This document shows, piece by piece, positions 1 to 5,968 of a stretch of DNA of 6,133 nt (within the stretch, counting starts at the first letter, position 1; the number at the start of each line of letters is the position of its first letter). Source of the DNA: Aequorivita sp. (GTDB lineage: Bacteria > Bacteroidota > Bacteroidia > Flavobacteriales > Flavobacteriaceae); NCBI GenBank assembly GCA_002733915.1, contig NVXN01000007.1, forward strand, positions 81,852-87,984. The letters run 5' to 3'. The translations under genes were made by a program, and so were the position numbers. Under the pieces are notes generated by a model that was given only the letters and a program-made list of their open reading frames with translations, ran no database searches and was not told where the DNA came from.

Positions 1-1
1 A

Positions 2-667
2 AAAGGGTTTCGTTCGCCACTAGGAAAATTAAAGGGAATAAATCTCGCCATTGAAAATATGGGCCCTCGCGATTTGCAAGCCTATAATTTTTATGATGGA
101 AAACCGATTTCGTTCGAGTTTGAAAGCGGAATAACCGTTGCTGGTTTGAACGTTACAGGAATACGAAACCTTCGCGGCGAATTGATGCTGATACAGTTTA
201 CGGATTGTACCGTAAAATATAAAGACGAAGTACTGTTTTCCCCAGAAATGGGCGACTTTGACATGGCGGTGGGCAAAGAAATTGTTTCCGCCTTTGCGGG
301 CGCTGCAGATTATCATTCTTTTAATTTAGTGACGCACAATGCTACCAGCGAAACCATTCGTCCGCGACTTTCGGAAATAGAAATTAAACTGAATTCGCTT
401 TATAAAGAAGTTAGAACTATTCGTAATTCTGAAGAGATAGACGCGACAAAGCTTCAGAAAGTTTTTAAAACCTTAAAACAAAATCATCCAACAGATTGGT
501 TGCTTTCTTTGGAAGTTTATGAATTGGTCTTAGCTAACGATTCCGATTTTTCGGAAGAAGTTTTAAAACAGTTACTAAATTTGAAAAAACAACGTCCAAA
601 AGTGGCACATTTGATTGAAGGTGGATTGGAGCTTCTGGAAGCAAAAACAAAAGAAATTATTAATTAA
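2..667 (+). CDS. Aromatic amino acid hydroxylase (phenylalanine 4-monooxygenase type), C-terminal part; 5' end outside window
   Basis: The frame is open from base 2, and the internal ATG at 59 is not a real start: the residues before it (KGFRSPLGKLKGINLAIEN) belong to the conserved family sequence. The visible 221 residues match, from memory of the family, the C-terminal part of the roughly 580-residue hydroxylases of Bacteroidota. Recognisable stretches are SPLGKLKGINLAIE, MGPRDLQAY, ITVAGLNVTGIRNLRGEL and DMAVGKEIVSAFAG, followed by a helical charged tail containing NHPTDWLLSLE. The enzyme would hydroxylate an aromatic amino acid (phenylalanine to tyrosine is the usual activity) in the cytoplasm, using non-haem iron and a pterin. 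The iron-binding His/His/Glu residues lie in the missing N-terminal part, so catalytic competence cannot be judged here. Family assignment is strong; substrate is inferred. The gene ends in TAA just before a repeat-like element and may be read through into the rhodanese gene, since no terminator is obvious. Confidence 0.88.
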   Translation, partial: KGFRSPLGKLKGINLAIENMGPRDLQAYNFYDGKPISFEFESGITVAGLNVTGIRNLRGELMLIQFTDCTVKYKDEVLFSPEMGDFDMAVGKEIVSAFAGAADYHSFNLVTHNATSETIRPRLSEIEIKLNSLYKEVRTIRNSEEIDATKLQKVFKTLKQNHPTDWLLSLEVYELVLANDSDFSEEVLKQLLNLKKQRPKVAHLIEGGLELLEAKTKEIIN

Positions 668-670
668 AAA

Positions 671-721
671 GACCCTTCGACTGCCCTTCGACTTCGCTCA
701 GGACAGGCTGCTCAGGGTGAC
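671..721. repeat. Short intergenic dispersed-repeat-like element
   Basis: This 51-base block is more GC-rich than its surroundings and has internal structure. CCCTTCGAC occurs twice (673-681 and 684-692) and GCTCAGG twice (696-702 and 710-716). ACCCT at 672-676 is the inverse complement of AGGGT at 714-718. The core (CTTCGACTTCGCTCAGG) resembles a short intergenic repeat that I recall as scattered through many Bacteroidota genomes; that is recollection, not a search. The element ends 12 bases before the rhodanese start codon, so it occupies what would be that gene's leader. No mobility gene is present. Copy number in this genome cannot be judged from one copy. Confidence 0.6.
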
Positions 722-733
722 AAAATATATTAT

Positions 734-1039
734 ATGGGACTATTTGATTTTTTATTCGGAAGCAAAACAAAAAAAATTCAGGATTTTAAAAGCCGAGGCG
801 CAATTATTGTGGATGTTCGCAGCAAAGGCGAATATGAAACTGGAGCTATTCCGGGCTCTAAAAATATTCCGCTTCAAAATATTTCCTCAAAAATTGGCGA
901 AATTAAAAAATGGAACAAGCCCGTAATTGCGTGTTGTGCCAGTGGCATGCGCAGTGCAAGTGCCGCTGGAATTCTAAAAAGTAACGGCATTGAGGCAATG
1001 AATGGTGGTGGCTGGTTTAGTTTGAGCCAAAAACTTTAA
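734..1039 (+). CDS. Single-domain rhodanese-like protein (putative sulfurtransferase)
   Basis: A 101-residue protein made almost entirely of one rhodanese fold. Landmarks in order are AIIVDVRS (23-30, the usual D-V-R strand), AIPGSKNIP (38-46, equivalent to the common HIPGAxNIP motif) and the active-site loop CASGMRS (68-74). Cys68 is the expected persulfide-carrying cysteine and is preceded by a second cysteine, Cys67. The loop fits the C-x-x-G-x-R-S/T pattern, so the protein is probably catalytically able to carry sulfane sulfur; donor and acceptor are unknown. No signal peptide or membrane segment is evident, implying a cytoplasmic location, although the first eight residues (MGLFDFLF) are hydrophobic. 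Its length is normal for stand-alone bacterial rhodaneses. There is no Shine-Dalgarno sequence, and the leader is almost wholly the repeat at 671-721, so expression may depend on read-through from the hydroxylase gene upstream. Confidence 0.88.
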   Translation: MGLFDFLFGSKTKKIQDFKSRGAIIVDVRSKGEYETGAIPGSKNIPLQNISSKIGEIKKWNKPVIACCASGMRSASAAGILKSNGIEAMNGGGWFSLSQKL

Positions 1040-1096
1040 CGTCACTTTCCACCCCTCTTTAATAGGAAAGAAAAAATTACACTTCTTTTTAATGTA

Positions 1097-1126
1097 TTGA
1101 ATTTCAGTTTTTTGTAGTTTTATAAT
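1097..1126 (+). promoter_or_regulatory. Candidate promoter of the nuclease-like gene
   Basis: TTGAAT (1097-1102) and TATAAT (1121-1126) are separated by 18 bases, giving a start site around 1133 and a leader of about 15 bases. The overlapping TAGTTTTA (1115-1122) is a 5-of-6 match to the Bacteroidota -7 consensus TAnnTTTG, but the TTG then lies only 15 bases upstream, shorter than usual for this phylum. The region is AT-rich, so chance matches are likely. It is the only reasonable promoter candidate in the 108-base gap between the rhodanese and nuclease genes. Confidence 0.35.
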
Positions 1127-1147
1127 GACTAACAAAAAATTGAAATT

Positions 1148-1474
1148 ATGTATCAATACAAAGCAAAGGTTATAGACGTTTATGACGGCGATACCATTAC
1201 CGCAATGGTAGATTTAGGGTTTTACCATTTTCAGCAAATGAAATTTCGACTTTACGGAATAGACACTCCAGAAATTAGAGGAGAGGAAAGGGAAAAAGGA
1301 TTGGTGGTTCGCGATATTGTACGCGCTATGATTCTGGATAAGGAGGTTACCATAAATTCTTATAAGGACAAGCAGGAAAAATACGGTCGCTATCTCGCAA
1401 ACATTATTATAGACGGTGTTGATTTGAACCAATGGCTCGTGCAGAACGGGCATGCGAAGGAATATATGCTATAG
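1148..1474 (+). CDS. Compact staphylococcal-nuclease-like (thermonuclease) protein
   Basis: A 108-residue SNase/TNase-domain protein. All active-site positions known from Staphylococcus aureus nuclease are present with the right local spacing. Asp15 in DGDT corresponds to Asp21. Arg34, Asp39 and Glu42 in FRLYGIDTPE correspond to Arg35, Asp40 and Glu43. Arg81 in KYGRYLA corresponds to Arg87. It should therefore be a calcium-dependent phosphodiesterase acting on DNA and/or RNA. There is no signal peptide, so unlike secreted thermonucleases it is expected in the cytoplasm, or it leaves by a route not visible here. The chain stops at QNGHAKEYML, right after the barrel, and lacks the C-terminal helix seen in the secreted enzyme; small phage and bacterial homologues can be similarly short. 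The stop codon lies inside the palindrome shared with the convergent DUF4230 gene. Domain assignment is firm; biological role is unknown. Confidence 0.9.
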   Translation: MYQYKAKVIDVYDGDTITAMVDLGFYHFQQMKFRLYGIDTPEIRGEEREKGLVVRDIVRAMILDKEVTINSYKDKQEKYGRYLANIIIDGVDLNQWLVQNGHAKEYML

Positions 1475-2083
1475 TTTGAGCTTTTGGAGCTCCGCTTCAT
1501 TTTCAACTATGGTGGAATTGTATTTCAGGGTCCACCCCATTGAGTTGGTGAGAATATAAATTTTCTGAAGTTCAGAAATCAACCTGTTTTCAGCATTCGT
1601 GCGCAATTCTGAAGCTTCAATCTTTTTTCGTAGCGACTTTTCAACCCGGCTTTTTATTTTGTTGTAATCTGATGCGGTGAACTGGTTTAAGTAATCTTGA
1701 GTAACATCGTAATACTGTATGTTTGGATTTATGGAAAGCTCCGGTTCGGGAATATCTGTAATGGTCACCGTCTTTGTAGTTTCATCAATATCAGTTTTCA
1801 CTTCACTTAAATCATAGGCAATTGTTGCCTTGGCATTGACCACAATCAATGCCCTTTTTCGCGCGTCGAATAGGCCGTACATCAAATCCTTGCTGTCGCT
1901 ATAACTAAAAACCTGTGCATAACTCCCTTCAGTAACGATCAATTTGCCAACGTTTTTAAGTTCTTTTTGAATCAGTGCCGTGTTGGCTTCCAATTGTTCG
2001 CGATTTTCTTTTCGGTTTTCACAATAACGCAGGCCGAAGACAATTACAAAGGCAATGACTATTCCGAGAAAGATATTTCGCAT
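1469..2083 (-). CDS. DUF4230-domain membrane-anchored protein
   Basis: A 204-residue protein with one N-terminal hydrophobic segment (about residues 4-19), followed by a charged stretch (CENRKENREQ). The rest looks soluble and would lie on the outer face of the inner membrane if the segment is an uncleaved anchor. The body matches what I recall of the DUF4230 family: KLIVTEGSYAQVFSY (47-61), KRALIVVNAKATIAYDLS (76-93), TITDIPEPELSINP (107-120), then a helical, charged region and NSMGWTLKY (180-188). The family's function is unknown. Nothing here identifies a substrate or catalytic residues. The gene starts 81 bases after the stop of the outer-membrane barrel gene on the same strand. TATCTTTC (minus strand, 2101-2108) is a near match to the -7 promoter box but lacks a partner -33 element, so both its own promoter and read-through are possible. 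At its 3' end it overlaps the convergent nuclease gene by six bases. Confidence 0.85.
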   Translation of the reverse strand: MRNIFLGIVIAFVIVFGLRYCENRKENREQLEANTALIQKELKNVGKLIVTEGSYAQVFSYSDSKDLMYGLFDARKRALIVVNAKATIAYDLSEVKTDIDETTKTVTITDIPEPELSINPNIQYYDVTQDYLNQFTASDYNKIKSRVEKSLRKKIEASELRTNAENRLISELQKIYILTNSMGWTLKYNSTIVENEAELQKLKL

Positions 2084-2164
2084 AGCGAGAATTTTTTATG
2101 GAAAGATATGAAATTTGAGCTGCAGTTAGCAGTGGCGGTTTCCAGTTTAACGGAATATTATATT

Positions 2165-4924
2165 CTACAAATCATATTTTATAACGAACATCACAATACG
2201 GGGCATCACAAAATACTGCGAAGTTGTGTTGAATTGGTCCGTAAAGCTATCGTTGTTGATAGATTTTGTATCGAGAATATTGGTGGCCTGCACTGAAAAT
2301 TCCCACGGACTTTCACCGTTTTGGTAATAGAGATTTGCGTTAAAGAAAGAGTAGCTGTTCTCTATCGTTTTTGCCTGGTTCGTATAATTGTAATAATCCC
2401 ACTCGGCAAAAAGATTGAAGTTTTTCAAAAACCGAATATTTACATTGGCATACGGGCGATTTGTAAAAAATATCTGGGTGGAACCGCCGTTGTCGTAATC
2501 GTTTTTCATAAAGCGATAGCCCACTTCAAAATTCGGAAAACTCTTGAAATTACTTAAGACACTGGCGTTATAATTCTGCGTAAAACTTTCACTTGCGCGG
2601 ATTTCCCCGTTAATGATATTGTTTGTCTTGCTCAAGAAAACGGCCGCATCAAGCTTGAACTGTACCTTCTTAATTGTTTTGCTAAACCGTCCCACGGCTG
2701 AAAACGTTTCGTCGGGAAAATTGCTATCAAAATTAATGGCTCTGCTCACTTGGCTTATTCCCACCAAATCTGTATCCGTCTTGATTGCATCGATGCGTCG
2801 GGTATAACTTAAATTTCCACCAATGTTGGTGTAGTTGAAAAGATTAAAACTGAAATAGGTCAAATTATAACTGTGCGAAAGCGAATTTTCCAGTTCCCGA
2901 TTTCCGCGGAATAGACGGTTGTAATTATTGAAAACGTAGGCTTCGGCATAATTGTTAACATCGGTGTATTCTGAAGTGATTGCATAGTTAAAACGCAAAT
3001 TTTCACTTTTCTTCAATTCCAAAACCACATTCACATCGGGTAAAACCATCCAATCATTTTGAGTGGAAGCAGTTCCCAATTGCTCATTTTTCAGATTATA
3101 ATTATGAAGTGTAATGCCTGGATTAAATATGAATTTGCCGCTTTTCAACTTATAATGAAGTCCGAAAAAAGCATCGGTAAAAGTGTAGGTTACATCATTG
3201 TTGAAATCATTATCGGTAAAATCATTTTGGTTGCCATTATCCAAAACCTGGAAAATTGAAGAATTGAATTTTTGGTGGCTATAGGTAGTTCCAACCGTAA
3301 AATTTAAATTGCTCACATTGTTGAGAACATAGTAATAATCAACCTTTGCATCCAACTTGTTACTTTTCACTGTTTTATTTTGGTTGATGTTGTATCGGTC
3401 CGATTGCTCCAAAGGGTCAAACATATCGGCATCGCTATTGAAGGGATCCATTTCGTCTATCTCGGTGAAAACGCCGCGAAAGGGAACATCATCCTGCACC
3501 GCTTGGTAAAACGGATCTTCGTTCTGGTATAAATGCTGGACTTCCGCAGCAAAGATATTTTTGTCGTTTAAAGTATAATAAGCGTTCGCCGTTTGATTTA
3601 TGGAAAATGGCTTGTTTTCCTTCACTTCGGAAATGTCGTTTTGATTGCCTCCCACTATTGAAATGGTGGCATCGTCCTCCGTTTGCTTTGAAGTTTTGAT
3701 AAGCGCGTCGTAATCCAGCTGAAAATTTACATTCGGTTTATAGGTACTGCTCAATTTCAGCATTGCCAATTGGTTGCGCTGGTCGTTTTCGGTATTTGTA
3801 TTTTCTGTGATTCCCGTTAAAATATATTGGCGAATACTATTGTTGACGATATTTGTTTTATTGTCGCTCAAAATTCCAAAGCCGCTGATATCCAGTTTGT
3901 CGTTCACGGCATAGCTGAAGTTTCCAGCAACAAATTTTGCATCGATACTTTTTGCACGATCGTTTTGCGAAACAGCAAAACCGAGGTCGCTATCGCTAAT
4001 TCTAAAACTGGTTCCACCACCTTTGTTAAAGTTTTTAAACCCACCCGTAAAGTTGAAATAATCGCGAAACGTAAACGGTACCTCCCCAATATTGTTGAAA
4101 TCGGTAATTACATTGATGCTGTATTTCGGGCTGTAATAGAAGAGCTTCGGATGCACCAAATAGCGTCCGTTATCGTCACCGTATTCATCGGCAATTCCTG
4201 CGCCGGCAGTAACTTCTCCAAACCAAAAATTTTTCTTCCCTTCTTTCAGTTTAATGTTTATGGCCACATTGTCTCGATCGTTGCCAAGGCCGCGCATTTG
4301 GTCTACTTCGTTATAATTTCTTAAAACCTCCACTTTATCAACGGCATCGGCGGGAATGTTTTTTGTGGCTAGCTTACTATCGCCATCAAAGAAATCCTTT
4401 CCCTCAACCATTACTTTACTCACGGTTTTGCCCTCTACTTGAATTTCACCTTCATCGTTTACCTCAACGCCGGGAAGTTTCTTCATTACATCGCCCAGCT
4501 TTCTTTCATCTCCGTTTGTGAAACTATCAGCATTGTAAACAATGGTGTCGCCTTTTACGGTTACCGGCATTTCGTAGACAATTTCCACATCGTCCAATTG
4601 GTCTTCCTGTGGATTTAAAATGAAATCCAAATCAATATTTTCCGAATTAGCGGTAACATTAACGGTTTGCTCCTTTGTTTCATATCCCAGAAAGCTTGCT
4701 CTTAAAATATACGTATTTCCTTTCGGAAGATCGAGTTGATAACGCCCTTGGTAGTTTGTGATTCCGTAGGATTCTGTGGCTCCCGAAGATTTTATGGACG
4801 CAATAACATTGGCAAATTCCAGCGGATTCCCAATGCTGTCTTTTATGGTTCCTTTTACTTTTATGCTTTGGGCCGAAAGTGAAAAGGAGAAAAGCAAGTA
4901 AAAAATTGTAATGAATTTATTCAT
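2165..4924 (-). CDS. Outer-membrane beta-barrel protein with carboxypeptidase-like regulatory domain (TonB-dependent-receptor-like)
   Basis: A 919-residue protein. Residues 1-19 form a signal peptide (hydrophobic core, cleavage expected after SLSAQ). Residues about 21-105 are a carboxypeptidase-regulatory-like Ig-type domain (KVKGTIKDSIGNPLEFANV, then GYETKEQTVNV). Residues about 110-230 form a plug-like domain typical of the Bacteroidota outer-membrane barrel family (GDTIVYNADSF at 125-135, KKLPGVEVNDEGEI at 148-161, MVEGKDFF at 172-179). The rest is alternating aromatic/polar beta-strand sequence ending in VMFVIKYDL. I see no convincing TonB box, so energised transport is inferred from homology only. 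Residues 468-510 form an unusually acidic segment, probably a surface loop. The gene lies 88 bases downstream of the GLPGLI gene on the same strand with no terminator between them, suggesting co-transcription. A 10-bp palindrome (4925-4934) abuts the start codon. Cargo is unknown. The length is normal and the frame intact. Confidence 0.9.
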   Translation of the reverse strand: MNKFITIFYLLFSFSLSAQSIKVKGTIKDSIGNPLEFANVIASIKSSGATESYGITNYQGRYQLDLPKGNTYILRASFLGYETKEQTVNVTANSENIDLDFILNPQEDQLDDVEIVYEMPVTVKGDTIVYNADSFTNGDERKLGDVMKKLPGVEVNDEGEIQVEGKTVSKVMVEGKDFFDGDSKLATKNIPADAVDKVEVLRNYNEVDQMRGLGNDRDNVAINIKLKEGKKNFWFGEVTAGAGIADEYGDDNGRYLVHPKLFYYSPKYSINVITDFNNIGEVPFTFRDYFNFTGGFKNFNKGGGTSFRISDSDLGFAVSQNDRAKSIDAKFVAGNFSYAVNDKLDISGFGILSDNKTNIVNNSIRQYILTGITENTNTENDQRNQLAMLKLSSTYKPNVNFQLDYDALIKTSKQTEDDATISIVGGNQNDISEVKENKPFSINQTANAYYTLNDKNIFAAEVQHLYQNEDPFYQAVQDDVPFRGVFTEIDEMDPFNSDADMFDPLEQSDRYNINQNKTVKSNKLDAKVDYYYVLNNVSNLNFTVGTTYSHQKFNSSIFQVLDNGNQNDFTDNDFNNDVTYTFTDAFFGLHYKLKSGKFIFNPGITLHNYNLKNEQLGTASTQNDWMVLPDVNVVLELKKSENLRFNYAITSEYTDVNNYAEAYVFNNYNRLFRGNRELENSLSHSYNLTYFSFNLFNYTNIGGNLSYTRRIDAIKTDTDLVGISQVSRAINFDSNFPDETFSAVGRFSKTIKKVQFKLDAAVFLSKTNNIINGEIRASESFTQNYNASVLSNFKSFPNFEVGYRFMKNDYDNGGSTQIFFTNRPYANVNIRFLKNFNLFAEWDYYNYTNQAKTIENSYSFFNANLYYQNGESPWEFSVQATNILDTKSINNDSFTDQFNTTSQYFVMPRIVMFVIKYDL

Positions 4925-5012
4925 TGAAATTTCATTCGATTTAATGGGAAAGGGAATGGTTTAAACATAAAAAACGGAAGTTTTCACAAAATGTACAAAG
5001 TGGCATTTCTAA

Positions 5013-5885
5013 TTAAAATCCTCCCCCGCGACGTCCATTGCCCCCACGATTTTGAAAGTTTTCACGAAGCTCGTCTGTTTTTTCTTTTACGATTTTTACA
5101 TATTCCTCGCGGGTTACTTCTTTTCCTTTTTTGGGTGGTTCAATTTTTTCAGCTTCCTTGGGGTTCATCACTATTTTGGAACACAATAGTGTGGTTCTGT
5201 ATACATTTAGCTCCAAAATAAGTCCTGGCAGTCCGGCATATTCCCCGGGGCCGTTGCTCACGGGAATTTGTGGGGTAAACCAAGCCGTAACCTCAATTTC
5301 CTCGGGAATTTCAATCATATCCATCGGGTCTTGTGGTTGCGTAGAATCTTTTTTTACTTCAGCATTTTCTTTTTCGTCCTTCTTTTTTGGGCGCGCCATG
5401 CTGTAATCGTTAGGATCTACTTTTTTAACAGCCGTGGCCTTAAAAGCGATGTACTGACCGATGGTTTTGGACTCCTTGGTTATTTGCCAATCCAAATTTT
5501 GGATTGAATCGGTTACCAAAAATTGTTTTCCGAAAAATTCATTCTCTTCCACAATTTGCCCTGTTTTCAGATTTTTATATTGAGCACCAGGTGTGTAGCT
5601 GCTCATCATCATCTTAAATCCGGGATTCATAGGTGCGGCATCCAGCTTTTCCTGTTCTTTATATATTGATTCTTCTTTATTGAAAGTTAAAATGTAGGTT
5701 TTCTCCAAAGCACTTTTCATCATTTGGGCGACGGTTTTTTTCATCTCCTCGCTCATTTCACTACCTCCGCCAAGAGCATCCATATCTACCGTGGTTTTAG
5801 ATTCATAATAGGCTTGGCCGCTAATGTTTTGGGCATTGGTGGTAAAGGAGAAAAATAATAGAGCTATTAAAATATATCGTATCAT
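5013..5885 (-). CDS. GLPGLI-family exported protein, methionine-rich with Arg/Gly tail
   Basis: I place the start at 5885 rather than the in-frame ATG at 5912. The shorter form begins directly with a clean signal peptide (MIRYILIALLFFSFTTNAQ, cleavage after residue 19), and the -7 promoter box at 5910-5917 overlaps the longer start. The product has 290 residues. The family signature GLPGLILEL is at 218-226, preceded by the typical AWFTPQIPVSNGPGEYA (201-217). A lysine/glutamate-rich low-complexity linker spans about 164-182. The mature N-terminal half is methionine-rich (residues 35, 44, 48, 55, 56, 86, 92-94), with 13 Met in all after the signal peptide. The C terminus ends in RGGNGRRGGGF. 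The protein should be periplasmic or outer-membrane associated. GLPGLI proteins are a Bacteroidota family without an established biochemical function; position upstream of a beta-barrel gene suggests a partner role. The family call is firm and the function open. Confidence 0.9.
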   Translation of the reverse strand: MIRYILIALLFFSFTTNAQNISGQAYYESKTTVDMDALGGGSEMSEEMKKTVAQMMKSALEKTYILTFNKEESIYKEQEKLDAAPMNPGFKMMMSSYTPGAQYKNLKTGQIVEENEFFGKQFLVTDSIQNLDWQITKESKTIGQYIAFKATAVKKVDPNDYSMARPKKKDEKENAEVKKDSTQPQDPMDMIEIPEEIEVTAWFTPQIPVSNGPGEYAGLPGLILELNVYRTTLLCSKIVMNPKEAEKIEPPKKGKEVTREEYVKIVKEKTDELRENFQNRGGNGRRGGGF

Positions 5886-5909
5886 AAAAAATGTTTTGAT
5901 GGTAAATGT

Positions 5910-5917
5910 CAAAGTTA
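5910..5917 (-). promoter_or_regulatory. -7 promoter box for the GLPGLI/barrel gene pair
   Basis: On the minus strand the bases read TAACTTTG, an exact match to the Bacteroidota -7 consensus TAnnTTTG. Transcription would begin near 5903-5905, leaving a leader of about 20 bases before the ATG at 5885. No TTG or TTTG is found at the expected distance upstream (about 5934-5942), so the -33 element is poor. A promoter with a good -7 and weak -33 often depends on an activator, which fits the palindrome just upstream; that step is inference. Confidence 0.55.
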
Positions 5918-5950
5918 AGACACTTTGATTGAAATGTTTAAAATTAGTTT

Positions 5951-5968
5951 AATTTGTTTGAACAAATT
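5951..5968. promoter_or_regulatory. 18-bp operator-like palindrome
   Basis: AATTTGTT (5951-5958) and AACAAATT (5961-5968) are perfect inverted arms around a two-base centre TG. The centre lies about 55 bases upstream of the predicted start of the GLPGLI transcript, just beyond where the weak -33 element should be. That placement suits an activator dimer site. The inner TTGT...ACAA core loosely resembles CRP/FNR-type half-sites, but I cannot name the regulator. An AT-rich overlapping inverted repeat (AAATTA at 5941-5946, TAATTT at 5950-5955) is weaker evidence. Confidence 0.4.

Noticed and set aside
59..667. Hydroxylase fragment starting at the ATG at 59 as a complete small gene
   Set aside because: The frame is open to the left edge and the residues before this ATG belong to the conserved family sequence, so the gene is cut by the window edge rather than short.
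615..926. Plus-strand open frame running across the repeat and into the rhodanese gene in another frame
   Set aside because: Its N-terminal part overlaps the hydroxylase end, its middle is a translation of the repeat element, and its C-terminal part is an out-of-frame reading of the rhodanese gene. It is a typical spurious small protein caused by this repeat.
1045..1070. Inverted repeat CTTTCC / GGAAAG after the rhodanese gene as a terminator
   Set aside because: The stem is only 6 bp with a 14-base loop and is followed by A residues, not T residues, on the plus strand, so it does not look like an intrinsic terminator for the upstream gene.
2153..2165. GAATAT-T-ATATTC inverted repeat at the end of the barrel gene as a terminator
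   Set aside because: It is AT-only apart from the ends, has a one-base centre that cannot form a hairpin loop without losing pairs, overlaps the stop codon and lacks a T-tract. Probably chance.
3827..4324. 165-codon plus-strand open frame opposite the barrel gene
   Set aside because: It lies wholly antisense to a well-supported gene, has no recognisable domain, and long antisense frames are expected in such a coding sequence. Other antisense frames at 2613-2807, 4991-5221 and 5131-5406 were rejected for the same reason.
4987..4995. TACATTTTG on the minus strand as a separate promoter for the barrel gene
   Set aside because: It has one base too many to fit TAnnTTTG and no -33 partner. Co-transcription with the GLPGLI gene is simpler.
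5886..5912. N-terminal nine-residue extension of the GLPGLI protein (start at 5912)
   Set aside because: It would place extra polar and hydrophobic residues before a complete signal peptide, and the start codon would fall inside the promoter -7 box.
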